Assembly: GCF_000020585.3 (NCBI RefSeq)
Contig: NC_011138.3
Location: 391,001 to 455,000 of the forward strand
Source of the DNA: Alteromonas mediterranea DE
GTDB taxonomy: Bacteria > Pseudomonadota > Gammaproteobacteria > Enterobacterales > Alteromonadaceae
Length of the DNA stretch: 64,000 nucleotides
Reading direction: 5' to 3'
Shown here: positions 21,490 through 29,657 of the stretch, piece by piece
Layout: each line of letters opens with the position of its first letter
How positions within the stretch are numbered: the stretch's first letter is position 1
The notes under the pieces: model-generated
What the model saw: the letters and a program-made list of their open reading frames with translations, nothing else
What the model was told of the DNA's origin: nothing
The model's database searches: none
Position numbers and translations under genes: made by a program

Positions 21490-21754
21490 ACTCAGTGAGG
21501 CTTTTCTCTAAGTTTTCTTTACTAATCAATTGCAATCAAAGAATGTCTTAGACGATCAACTGCTTAATTAATATACATTAAGACACTGTTTGCTATCAGT
21601 AAACGAACAGCAAGTATTATCCGCCTCACTTACAAACGCATTACATCTTAGAACCGAAAGTTTCACGAGTTACATGCCTATTGACTCGCGTCCCACAAAC
21701 AGGTTTAGCCTTTAGGTATAAGTAAAATTTTAGGTTAAAGACATCGGAACAACT

Positions 21755-22189
21755 ATGAAAGTAAGAGAGATCGCAAGCGCCTTGGCTACAACGCCAGATA
21801 CTGTTCGCTATTACACGCGCTTGCAGTTAATAACGCCGGCAAAATCTGACAATGGTTATAAATTCTATTCAACGAAAGATGCTTCCAGGTTGCGGTTTAT
21901 ATTAAGTGCAAGGCATTTAGGTTTTTCAGTTGAAGATATCAAGCAAATTCTCAGAGAAGCAGATAATGGAAAGACCGCTTGTCCCCTAGTTAGAACCTTA
22001 ATTGCAAGAAGGCTAGCAGAAACAGAAAGACAATTTAAGGCAATGTTGTTACTCAGGCAAAATATGATGCTGGCAGTAAGGAAATGGGGAGCAATGGGTG
22101 ACAAAGCCCCATCCTCACACGTGGTCTGTCATTTAATAGAAGAGTTTGAACACACCGTCCTGGAGGAAAACATAAATGACAGAACTTAA
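21755..22189 (+). CDS. MerR-family metal-responsive regulator
   Basis: 144 residues. Winged-helix motif at the N-terminus (VREIASALATTPDTVRYYTRLQLI), a dimer helix, and possible metal ligands C76 (TACPLV) and C125/H126 (VVCHLIEE). The cysteine pattern is not the exact CueR pair, so Cu(I) sensing is inferred from the P1B-ATPase gene 75 bases downstream on the same strand. No convincing MerR dyad with a 19-20 base promoter spacer was found in the 265 bases upstream. Confidence 0.85.
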   Translation: MKVREIASALATTPDTVRYYTRLQLITPAKSDNGYKFYSTKDASRLRFILSARHLGFSVEDIKQILREADNGKTACPLVRTLIARRLAETERQFKAMLLLRQNMMLAVRKWGAMGDKAPSSHVVCHLIEEFEHTVLEENINDRT

Positions 22190-22264
22190 TGCAGGTGTTT
22201 CTTCAGAAAAATTGTTGTCCGTCAAAAAACAAGTCTTCTAAAAATAGGAAAAAAGGAGAGCACT

Positions 22265-24508
22265 ATGAGTGCAGAAGTAACACAGCGACAATTAGTGATA
22301 GAAGGCGCCGGATGTGCCAGTTGCGTTGGAAAAATAGAAGCTGCCTTGAAGCAGACGCCGGGAGTGCAGAATGCCGAAATGAACTTTGCAGACAGAACAG
22401 TACTTGTATCGGGTACAGCGGATTCTCAATTATTGGTTCAAGCAGTAGAGTCCGTTGGTTACAACGCAAAGCCTTTCGAAGATAAGCCTGACACTGATGT
22501 AGTCGATGAAAAAGAAGCAGCGGATAGGACCTATTACAAAAAGCTGATGCGAGATACTTTCATTGCGCTTTCGCTAGGTATCCCTCTAATGACTTATAGC
22601 ATTGTTGTCGACGAAATGACGGTCGAGACTAATGTCGAGAGGTTGTTGTGGCTAGCAGTTGGCCTACTGACGCTGGGTGTAATGTTCTTTTCCGGCCGGC
22701 ATTTTTACATCGGTGCGTGGAAGAGCTTTAAAAATCATTCTGCCAATATGGATACACTCATTGCACTTGGTACAGGCACAGCATGGTTCTATTCGATGTT
22801 GGTAGTGTTGGTACCTGAAGCAGTGCCGTTAATGGCAAGGCACGTTTATTTTGAAGCTACAGCTATGATCATTGGTCTAATTGATCTGGGGCTTGCCTTA
22901 GAACTAAAAGCCCGCGGAAAAACCTCAGAAGCAATCAAACGTTTAATTGGATTACAAGCGAAAACAGCCACGGTTATTCGCGACAATAAAGAGGTCCAGG
23001 TCGCTATCGAGCAAGTGCTTTTTAACGATGTCATCAAAGTCAGGCCTGGAGAAAAAGTGCCTGTTGATGGTGTGGTTGTTGAAGGCCATACGTCAATCGA
23101 CGAGTCAATGCTAACCGGGGAACCGATGCCAGTTGAAAAATCACATGACGATGAAGTCGTTGCTGGAACTCTCAACAAGTCAGGAATGTTTCTATTTAAA
23201 GCAACTCGAGTAGGTAAAGACACGGCACTGGCGCAAATCATTGCAATGGTTAAACGCGCACAAAATTCAAAGCCGCCTATTGGGCGCTTGGCCGACGTGA
23301 TATCCGCTTACTTTGTTCCTGTGGTCATGATTATATCTGTGCTCAGTGCGCTAGCATGGCTGAACTTTGGGCCTGAGCCCGCACTGGCATTTGCCATAGT
23401 TTCGGCCACCACTGTATTGATCATTGCTTGTCCATGTGCATTGGGCCTAGCCACGCCGATGTCAGTTATGGTGGGGGTTGGAAAGGCTGCTGAAGCCGGC
23501 GTGCTAATTCGCAACGGCGAAGCGCTACAAACGGCATCAAAAATCAGTGTGATGATACTGGATAAAACCGGAACGATTACGGAAGGTACACCCAAGGTCA
23601 CTGACATAATTTTAGCCAATTTCAGTGATGAAAAGACAGTGCTGCAATTGGCAGCTAGTCTGGAAAATGGTTCAGAGCACCCATTAGCAATGGCGATAGT
23701 AGAAAGTGCCCACGACCAGGGCATTGAGCTGCTGAAAACCGAAGAGTTTAATGCGATTACCGGTATGGGGGTTGAAGGCCGTTGTGAAGGAAAGGCCTTA
23801 TTGTTTGGTAACAGCAAGCTTATGGCTTCAAAAGGGGTGGGCATAGGTAATTATTCAGAGAAAGCACAAACACTGGCCAAAGACGCCAAAACTCCCATGT
23901 ATTTCGCTGTAGATGGACAACTTGCTGCCATCATAGCGGTTGCCGACCCGATAAAACCTGACTCTGTTTCTGCCATCAAGCGTCTTCAGGCTAATGATAT
24001 CCGGGTCATCATGTTAACGGGGGACAACAAAGAAACTGCTGCTGCAGTGGCAAAGAAAGCGGCAATAAGCGAGTTTTTTGCTGAAGTATTGCCCGAAGAT
24101 AAGGCCAACAAAGTACATGAATTACAGCAGCAGAGAGAAGTAGTGGGTATGACTGGTGATGGAATTAACGATGCTCCGGCTCTTGCCTTGGCTGATGTTG
24201 GCTTTGCCATTGGTACAGGAACGGACGTTGCCATTGAAAGCGCCGATATCACCCTGATGCGCGGCTCGTTGCATGGTCTGGCCGATGCTATAGCGGTTAG
24301 TAAAGCCACCTTGCGCAACATTAAGCAAAACTTGTTTGGAGCCTTTATCTACAACGTAGCAGGTATACCTTTTGCGGCGGGCGTGCTCTATCCATTTTTC
24401 GGAGTATTGCTAAGCCCAGTTATCGCCGGAGCCGCCATGGCATTTTCTTCGTTAACAGTGGTATCAAATGCGAACCGGCTTCGCCTATTCAAGGCAAAGG
24501 ACCACTAA
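22265..24508 (+). CDS. copA: Cu(I)-exporting P1B-type ATPase
   Basis: 747 residues. One N-terminal HMA domain with C17-x-x-C20 (GCASC), eight membrane helices with the CPC metal motif at C389-P390-C391, phosphorylation site D433 (DKTGT), HP motif (SEHPLA) and hinge motif with D632 (TGDGINDAP). It pumps Cu(I) (possibly Ag(I)) from cytoplasm to periplasm. GGAG lies 5 bases before ATG. Head of an eight-gene run that continues to 27,263. Confidence 0.95.
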   Translation: MSAEVTQRQLVIEGAGCASCVGKIEAALKQTPGVQNAEMNFADRTVLVSGTADSQLLVQAVESVGYNAKPFEDKPDTDVVDEKEAADRTYYKKLMRDTFIALSLGIPLMTYSIVVDEMTVETNVERLLWLAVGLLTLGVMFFSGRHFYIGAWKSFKNHSANMDTLIALGTGTAWFYSMLVVLVPEAVPLMARHVYFEATAMIIGLIDLGLALELKARGKTSEAIKRLIGLQAKTATVIRDNKEVQVAIEQVLFNDVIKVRPGEKVPVDGVVVEGHTSIDESMLTGEPMPVEKSHDDEVVAGTLNKSGMFLFKATRVGKDTALAQIIAMVKRAQNSKPPIGRLADVISAYFVPVVMIISVLSALAWLNFGPEPALAFAIVSATTVLIIACPCALGLATPMSVMVGVGKAAEAGVLIRNGEALQTASKISVMILDKTGTITEGTPKVTDIILANFSDEKTVLQLAASLENGSEHPLAMAIVESAHDQGIELLKTEEFNAITGMGVEGRCEGKALLFGNSKLMASKGVGIGNYSEKAQTLAKDAKTPMYFAVDGQLAAIIAVADPIKPDSVSAIKRLQANDIRVIMLTGDNKETAAAVAKKAAISEFFAEVLPEDKANKVHELQQQREVVGMTGDGINDAPALALADVGFAIGTGTDVAIESADITLMRGSLHGLADAIAVSKATLRNIKQNLFGAFIYNVAGIPFAAGVLYPFFGVLLSPVIAGAAMAFSSLTVVSNANRLRLFKAKDH

Positions 24509-24519
24509 GGAGTTTTCTT

Positions 24520-24873
24520 ATGATGATAATTAATATTGTGGGACTTACGGGTATTGCACTGATTATTTGGTGGTTTTGGTTATACAAGCCTGATCAGACA
24601 GTTACTGAAAGTAACGAAATACTCATAGAAGTAAAAAATGGCGTGTACTCACCAGCGTCTATTCAGGTAAACGCAAACCAATCTGTTACGTTGAAGTTTT
24701 TGCGCAAAGATGAGTCTCCCTGTTCCGAAGTACTGCTAATTCCTTCATTAGATATCAGTGAGCAGCTAACGCTTAATGAGGTAACACCAATTCACCTCGA
24801 AAACGTCCCACAGGGCGAACATACTTTTCACTGCCAGATGCAGATGTATCGCGGTGTTCTTACGGTGGTATAG
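24520..24873 (+). CDS. Membrane-anchored cupredoxin-like protein
   Basis: 117 residues: N-terminal membrane anchor (about 4-24), then a cupredoxin_1-type beta sandwich (VKNGVYSPASIQVNANQSVTLKF, ESPCSEVLLIPSL, and the ligand loop TFHCQMQMYRG with Cys, His and Met). Probably an inner-membrane-anchored copper acceptor in the periplasm that receives Cu from the ATPase 11 bases upstream (inference from context). Confidence 0.8.
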   Translation: MMIINIVGLTGIALIIWWFWLYKPDQTVTESNEILIEVKNGVYSPASIQVNANQSVTLKFLRKDESPCSEVLLIPSLDISEQLTLNEVTPIHLENVPQGEHTFHCQMQMYRGVLTVV

Positions 24874-24881
24874 GAGGAGTC

Positions 24882-25220
24882 ATGAAAAACAGTCACCCCA
24901 GATTTTGGTCAACACCTACAGGGTGGGCAGCATTAGCGATGATCGCTGCCGTTACTTATTTTTTAATTTTCGAACATGGTCATCATGTCCTTCAGTTTCT
25001 TCCCTATTTGATTTTATTGCTGTGCCCATTCATGCATATATTCATGCACAGTAGCCACGGTAAACACGGACACGCCCACGAACATTCTCGCGACAGTGAC
25101 AATAAGCAGAAAAGTTTTCAGGAATTGAGTGATAACAACGCGGCTTATCGTGATGGATACATTCAGGGGTTGGAGGAAGGCCGAAAGGAGTCACTTAAAA
25201 AGGACAACCAAGATGAATGA
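24882..25220 (+). CDS. DUF2933 small membrane protein
   Basis: 112 residues. One or two membrane helices containing LLCPFMHIFMHSSHGKHGHAH, the Cys/Met/His-rich signature of DUF2933, followed by a charged cytoplasmic tail. GGAGG precedes the ATG. DUF2933 genes often accompany copper ATPases, and the CPFMHxFMH segment could carry copper. The gene overlaps the next by 8 bases. Confidence 0.8.
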   Translation: MKNSHPRFWSTPTGWAALAMIAAVTYFLIFEHGHHVLQFLPYLILLLCPFMHIFMHSSHGKHGHAHEHSRDSDNKQKSFQELSDNNAAYRDGYIQGLEEGRKESLKKDNQDE

Positions 25221-25878
25221 TACATATGATTATGGCTTATGGTCAATGGTGATACTGAACTCAGCTATTTTTATCTTTTTTGCATTCAGTTTTGTAAAGC
25301 CAAAATCTTCCACCGACTGGCGAAGTTTGGGGGTATTTTCTGCGTTTATTGTAGCCCTGTTTACCGAAATGTATGGCTTCCCACTGACTATTTATTTCTT
25401 GTCAGGATGGCTTGCTGAAACCTATCCGGAAGTAAACTTTTTTGCGCACGAAAACGGACATCTGTTGCATACTTTCTTTGGTTTTAAAGGCGACGCCCAC
25501 TGGGACCCATTTCATATCGCCAGTATGGTATTTATTGTTGCAGGATTCTTTATCTTGTCCTCAGCATGGAATGTGCTGCACCACGCTCAGAAGAACCATC
25601 ACTTAGCTAAGACTGGATGGTATGCGCGGTGTCGCCACCCTCAATATTTAGCCTTCATACTGATCATGTTCGGTTTTTTGTTGCAATGGCCGACCATTCC
25701 CACACTGGTCATGTTTCCAGTTTTAGTTGTTGTGTATGTGAAACTGGCAAAGCGTGAAGAAGCTCTGGCTATTGCTGAATTTGGCGATGAGTATGTGAGC
25801 TATATCAACACGACACCTGGCTGGATCCCAAACCTCAACTTTAAATTAAAAGGTGAAAGCCATGAAAAAATTCACTAA
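25213..25878 (+). CDS. Isoprenylcysteine carboxyl methyltransferase-like (ICMT/PEMT) membrane protein
   Basis: 221 residues from ATG 25213; AGGAC is 10 bases upstream, and a longer frame from 25129 would overlap DUF2933 much more. Several membrane helices and the ICMT-type SAM site: CRHPQYLAFILIMFGFLLQWP and KREEALAIAEFGDEYVSYI. Its real substrate is unknown; phospholipid or small-molecule methylation are options. Such proteins recur in copper and mercury islands. Confidence 0.8.
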   Translation: MNDTYDYGLWSMVILNSAIFIFFAFSFVKPKSSTDWRSLGVFSAFIVALFTEMYGFPLTIYFLSGWLAETYPEVNFFAHENGHLLHTFFGFKGDAHWDPFHIASMVFIVAGFFILSSAWNVLHHAQKNHHLAKTGWYARCRHPQYLAFILIMFGFLLQWPTIPTLVMFPVLVVVYVKLAKREEALAIAEFGDEYVSYINTTPGWIPNLNFKLKGESHEKIH

Positions 25879-26272
25879 ATCAATCATTTTTTCAACCACA
25901 TTAGTAATGGCTGCAACATCGCAAGCTCAACAAATGGAAGAGCATGAGCATAAGGGCTCAGACAAGCCAGAGATTCAAACGGGAATGCCTATGCGTGGCC
26001 AAGATATGCATATGATGAATGCAAAAATAAAGTCGATGAAGGAAGAAGTTAACGCTATCAAAGAAGAAAAGAATCCCAGCAAGCAGCGTGAAATGATGAA
26101 AAAACACATGCAATCCATGATGGGAATGATGCATATAATGCACGAAAAAATGGAAGGGCAACCCATGCAAAACCAAGTTGATATGGCAGAAAGGCATCTT
26201 AAGATGATGGAAGTAATGATGTCGAAAATGGATGGAAGCCATTCACCCGAATCTCAGAAACATTCAAATTAA
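25862..26272 (+). CDS. Met/His-rich periplasmic protein
   Basis: 136 residues from ATG 25862 (AAGGTG upstream), overlapping the previous gene by 17 bases. Signal peptide to about residue 22 (TSQAQQ). The mature protein is extremely Met- and His-rich (MPMRGQDMHMMNAKIKSM, MMGMMHIMHEKM) and mostly helical, like a copper sponge or CopK/CusF-independent chaperone. Binding of Cu(I) by Met clusters is inferred from composition and context. Confidence 0.75.
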   Translation: MKKFTKSIIFSTTLVMAATSQAQQMEEHEHKGSDKPEIQTGMPMRGQDMHMMNAKIKSMKEEVNAIKEEKNPSKQREMMKKHMQSMMGMMHIMHEKMEGQPMQNQVDMAERHLKMMEVMMSKMDGSHSPESQKHSN

Positions 26273-26289
26273 CACCCGAGGAGAAAGAT

Positions 26290-26661
26290 ATGAGTGATTT
26301 AGACCACAGAGTCGGTGTCAGAGAAGCAAATTTAGTCGTTCGGAATTTACGGCTCAGCAATGTCTATGAGGCAAATTGCGAGCCCCTAATTGAAGAGATT
26401 GACAAGCTCTTTGGCATTGATGAGGTGAGCTACAACATCAAAGAAGGGGCTATTCACCTGGCATATGATGCGACACATATCGATTTAGACGGTATTGAAG
26501 CGATCATTCGAAAACACGGCGCAGATCTTCACAATGACTGGTGGACACACACAAAAGAAGGTTATTACCAGTTTGTAGATCAAAATATAAAAGACAATGC
26601 GACGCACAAACCGTGGAGTTGCCACCACTTGCCGCAGGGCGCTCACAGGAAGCGTACATAA
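26290..26661 (+). CDS. HMA-like small protein without CxxC
   Basis: 123 residues, soluble. The first 85 residues match the beta-alpha-beta-beta-alpha-beta layout of HMA domains (ANLVVRNLRLSNVYEANCEPLIEEIDKLFGIDEVSYNIKEG), but the metal loop has no CxxC; a single Cys (C30) remains. The C-terminal extension contains WSCHHLPQGAHRKR, a possible alternative metal site. GAGGAG lies 9 bases before the ATG. Probably an accessory or protein-interaction version of a copper chaperone. Confidence 0.65.
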   Translation: MSDLDHRVGVREANLVVRNLRLSNVYEANCEPLIEEIDKLFGIDEVSYNIKEGAIHLAYDATHIDLDGIEAIIRKHGADLHNDWWTHTKEGYYQFVDQNIKDNATHKPWSCHHLPQGAHRKRT

Positions 26662-26744
26662 CCTTAATGTGCTCTACGTTCTCACTCAACAACAATGCTG
26701 AGCGATGTCGTTACATTATGATGCTGGCTTTAAGGAGGCGTAAG

Positions 26745-27006
26745 ATGAAAATTCGAGAAAATGTATTTGCGTTCGCGTGCGCCGCATCGTTCAGCTTCGA
26801 GAGTGTTGTTAGTTGTTAGTTCTTTGTTCATTATTACAATGCCCGACATGATGTCACCCATGGCTGGTAATATAATGTTTTCAGACTGGCAAGGGATGAT
26901 ATGGAACGTGCCTTTATTGGGTGTAGTGATAGGCGGAGCTTTATGGGCTTTGTTCGCAGGTGTACTGGGTTGGCTTATTGCCAGTATTTACAATAGGCAG
27001 CTGTAG
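26745..27006 (+). pseudogene. DUF5676-like small membrane protein, broken by a 7-bp duplication
   Basis: ATG 26745 has a strong AAGGAGG 7 bases upstream and encodes MKIRENVFAFACAASFS, but the frame stops at 26819. The other frame carries LFIITMPDMMSPMAG and a two-helix C-terminus ending in LGWLIASIYNRQL, as in DUF5676 proteins. The cause is visible: GTTGTTA occurs twice in tandem at 26805-26818. Taking one copy out gives an uninterrupted frame through VVSSLFIITMPD to the stop at 27006. So a 7-bp tandem duplication inactivated the gene (or slippage can switch it). Confidence 0.75.
26805..26818. repeat. 7-bp tandem duplication causing a frameshift
   Basis: GTTGTTA-GTTGTTA. Removal of one unit restores the DUF5676-like frame. 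Confidence 0.8.
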
Positions 27007-27107
27007 TAGTGAGGGCTAAATAAATAGTCAGTATTTGTCCTTTTAGCACAGGTACGATATTTGCTGATATCTACTGCCACATAAATTTAAACTAACGGTG
27101 AGATATT

Positions 27108-27263
27108 ATGATAACCAATAATTCAGAATTAGCCTTACAGCAAGCCATGCAACTACCCAGTCAAACCAATACAGAGAAGCAGGGTTGTAGCCAGCCACCT
27201 GAGTCAAAAGGACAGGAGTTTGCTGAAATAATGAATACACTGAAGCAGCAAAAAAGCGGTTAA
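27108..27263 (+). CDS. Short hypothetical protein, 51 residues
   Basis: ATG 27108 follows GGTGAGA and ends at TAA 27261-27263, 20 bases before a terminator. The product is polar and Gln-rich (MITNNSELALQQAMQL ... EFAEIMNTLKQQKSG) with one Cys and no signal peptide. I do not recognise it. The ribosome site and terminator placement support a real last gene of the copper run. Confidence 0.5.
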   Translation: MITNNSELALQQAMQLPSQTNTEKQGCSQPPESKGQEFAEIMNTLKQQKSG

Positions 27264-27283
27264 AGTGTGCCACGAGTAAAAAT

Positions 27284-27314
27284 AACCGGCACGCTAATGC
27301 CGGTTAATTCCTTT
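27284..27314 (+). terminator. Rho-independent terminator after the copA operon
   Basis: AACCGGCA / TGCCGGTT perfect 8-bp stem, 6-base loop, followed by AATTCCTTT. It closes the MerR-P1B-ATPase run before the convergent APC gene. Confidence 0.65.
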
Positions 27315-27418
27315 CCTATTCATAACAACTGCGCTTACCTTTTAGGCTGCTACTCTGCCTACGCTGAATATTGTCTTACTCCGTCGATGTAGTTCATGAA
27401 CAGCTTCAATGATTTGCA

Positions 27419-28744
27419 TCAGTTATAATTTTTATCATCATCATCATACGCATGGAGCTTTAGAAACCATTTCTCAGCCGCGAATACGATAAGAAGTCCA
27501 GCCACAGAAATCCCAACAATGAAGATATCTGATTTTGCTTTCACCCACATAAAAGATAGAAGAACAATGATATCGAGAATAATTGCACTGACTAGTACCC
27601 AAGCTTTAGCTTGCACATCATCTCGTAAATGCTTGAACACTCCCCAGTGGATGAAGATATCCATTACGATATAAAAAACTACACCGATTGAGGCTATGCG
27701 GCTCAAATCGAAGAATATGGTAAGAAATATTGCGATGACTAACGTATAAATTAAGGAATGTCTTCTTATATCTCCCGGTAATGAAAAATGACGGTGAGGC
27801 ACAAGTTGCATTGATGTAAGCATCGATAGCATTCTTGAAACAGCGAAGATGCTGGCAACGACACCGGAAGACGTGGCAATAATCGCGAAAGCTATAGTAA
27901 ACCAAGCACCATACTGGCCGAATGCGGGTCGAGATGCTTCAGCAAGCGAATAATCTTTTGCCTGTATTATTTCGCCAATTGATAAATTTGCTCCTACTGC
28001 AACTGCGACAAAAACATAAAGTACCACACAAATGGATATAGAAATGACTATGGCCCTTCCTACATTTTTTTCTGGTTGTTTGAGCTCGCCTCCGCTGTTT
28101 GTGATTGTAGTGAATCCTTTGTATCCCAAAATACCAAGTGCCACGGCTCCGAGAAAACCGGTTGCGCTGGTATCTTGCGGTTGAGCTGAAACGCTCTCAA
28201 ACGACAAACCGGTTGCCCACAGCCCACCAATTGCCAAAACTGCAAGTCCTGCTATTTTGATAAAAGCCATAATAAATGAGAGGGTCTGTATGAATTGATT
28301 ACTCAAAATATTAACAATGAATGCCACAATAAGAAGACTCACGCCAAGCGCTGGTATAAGCCACTCAGCGCCCTGAGAGTCAAACAATTGTAGGACATAA
28401 GTGCCAAAAGTGCGGGCTACCAAACTTTCATTGATAACCATGGAAAAAAACATTAGCAATGCACAGGCACCAGTCAGCAGACCTCTACCATAGGCTTTTT
28501 TCAGAAACATGGCGATACCACCTGCAGAGGGGTATTTCTGTGCCATTTTGATGTAACTGTATGAGCTAAACCCTGCAATTATCGCTGCAACTAAAAACGC
28601 AAAAGGAAACCATGTGCCTGCCAGCTCTGCTATTTGCCCGGTTAAAGCAAATATACCAGCACCTATCATTACACCAGTTCCCATCGATACCGCGCCCCAG
28701 AGGCTTAACGAATCTTTCCTGTTTGAATGCTCGTGTTCATTCAT
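27419..28744 (-). CDS. APC-family amino acid permease
   Basis: 441 residues, about 12 membrane helices. TM1 has the APC glycine motif (GVMIGAGIFALTGQIAEL), and TM6-region GFLGAVALGILGYKGFTTITNSGGEL is typical. Substrate unknown; amino acid or amine uptake is usual. It carries a His-rich N-terminus (NEHEHSNRKD) and an Asp-rich C-terminus (AYDDDDKN). It sits downstream of copB but is separated by a terminator (28853-28882), so it is a separate unit. Related permeases are sometimes found in copper islands without a known reason. Confidence 0.85.
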   Translation of the reverse strand: MNEHEHSNRKDSLSLWGAVSMGTGVMIGAGIFALTGQIAELAGTWFPFAFLVAAIIAGFSSYSYIKMAQKYPSAGGIAMFLKKAYGRGLLTGACALLMFFSMVINESLVARTFGTYVLQLFDSQGAEWLIPALGVSLLIVAFIVNILSNQFIQTLSFIMAFIKIAGLAVLAIGGLWATGLSFESVSAQPQDTSATGFLGAVALGILGYKGFTTITNSGGELKQPEKNVGRAIVISISICVVLYVFVAVAVGANLSIGEIIQAKDYSLAEASRPAFGQYGAWFTIAFAIIATSSGVVASIFAVSRMLSMLTSMQLVPHRHFSLPGDIRRHSLIYTLVIAIFLTIFFDLSRIASIGVVFYIVMDIFIHWGVFKHLRDDVQAKAWVLVSAIILDIIVLLSFMWVKAKSDIFIVGISVAGLLIVFAAEKWFLKLHAYDDDDKNYN

Positions 28745-28852
28745 ATTGGTTACTCCTTTATGTCATGTGAGCCTGAGTAACAACAAAAGCAACCTGCAGC
28801 AAATATAAGGACACAGGCCCATTACAAAACAAATTCGAAGACGTGTAGAAAG

Positions 28853-28882
28853 AAATAACTGGCAATGGCATACCAGTTATTT
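28853..28882 (-). terminator. Terminator hairpin after copB
   Basis: Perfect 10-bp stem AAATAACTGG / CCAGTTATTT with a 10-base loop, just beyond the copB stop on the minus strand. On the plus strand it is followed by CATTTTTAG, so it may work both ways. Confidence 0.65.
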
Positions 28883-28901
28883 CATTTTTAGCGTAGGGCG
28901 T

Positions 28902-29648
28902 TTAAAACCAAATCCTTGCACCTAACACTACACCAGTTTCACTGGTTGACTTGCCTTCAGCCTTTAATGCATCAGCTGTATTTCCCAAAGCTTTGCTGTA
29001 ATAAACACCGACATAAGGTGCTACCTCCCTCACTATTTCATGCCGATATCGCAAACCAATACGAATATTACTCAACCCGCTTTGACGGTCATACTTTTCA
29101 GAATCGGTGAGGTTGGCAACAACTTCCAGTCGCGGTTGCAGATAGGAAACTTGACTTAGTTGCCAGTCATATTCGGTTTCATTGATGAACTGCATGTCAC
29201 CGTCTTCGTTAATACGCAGTGAATTTTCCATTTCAAACCAGTAAGGAGCTAGACCTTGATAACTGACCACCGCATAGTTCTCCATATCCGCATCTGATGA
29301 CAGCTCTCCCTTTGTGCCCACACCAAATTGTATAGACCAAAAAGAAGAAACTAGATAACCGTACAACAGTTCTGCTCGTTCCAGATCAGTAGGCATTCCA
29401 TCGTTTTGTGTATTTTCGCCTTCGCTTTTAAAAACAAGACGATGGTAATCTCCGCCATACCACGCTTGCATGTCCCAGACCCCTATATTTTGCTGCTCAT
29501 CAGTGCGAGTATATTCAAGTCGGTCAAATAGAACTTGGCCAAAATATTCATTAGGAATAGGAGATGGCCAGTCATCTCTTGATTGAGCCAAAGCATTGTC
29601 AACGCTCAAAGTTAATGTTATTAGGCCTGCTATTAATATCTGTTTCAT
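28902..29648 (-). CDS. copB: Copper resistance protein B (outer-membrane beta-barrel)
   Basis: 248 residues. Signal peptide to about A21. PcoB/CopB family pattern: DDWPSPIPNEYFGQVLFDRLEY at the start of the barrel, YGGDYHRLVFKSEGE, and an Arg-rich GLRYRHEIVREVAPYVGVYY strand before the final strand ending in W-F. It is shorter than many CopB proteins because it lacks their Met-rich N-terminal extension. It lies 9 bases after the CopA oxidase gene, so the two are one operon. It probably works in the outer membrane in copper sequestration or export. Confidence 0.9.
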   Translation of the reverse strand: MKQILIAGLITLTLSVDNALAQSRDDWPSPIPNEYFGQVLFDRLEYTRTDEQQNIGVWDMQAWYGGDYHRLVFKSEGENTQNDGMPTDLERAELLYGYLVSSFWSIQFGVGTKGELSSDADMENYAVVSYQGLAPYWFEMENSLRINEDGDMQFINETEYDWQLSQVSYLQPRLEVVANLTDSEKYDRQSGLSNIRIGLRYRHEIVREVAPYVGVYYSKALGNTADALKAEGKSTSETGVVLGARIWF

Positions 29649-29657
29649 TTTAATCTC

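Noticed and set aside
21681..21739. Possible MerR operator (TTTAGCCT ... AGGTTAAA) before the MerR gene
   Set aside because: Half-sites are 20 bases apart and do not sit between a -35 and -10 with MerR-type spacing, so I do not list it.
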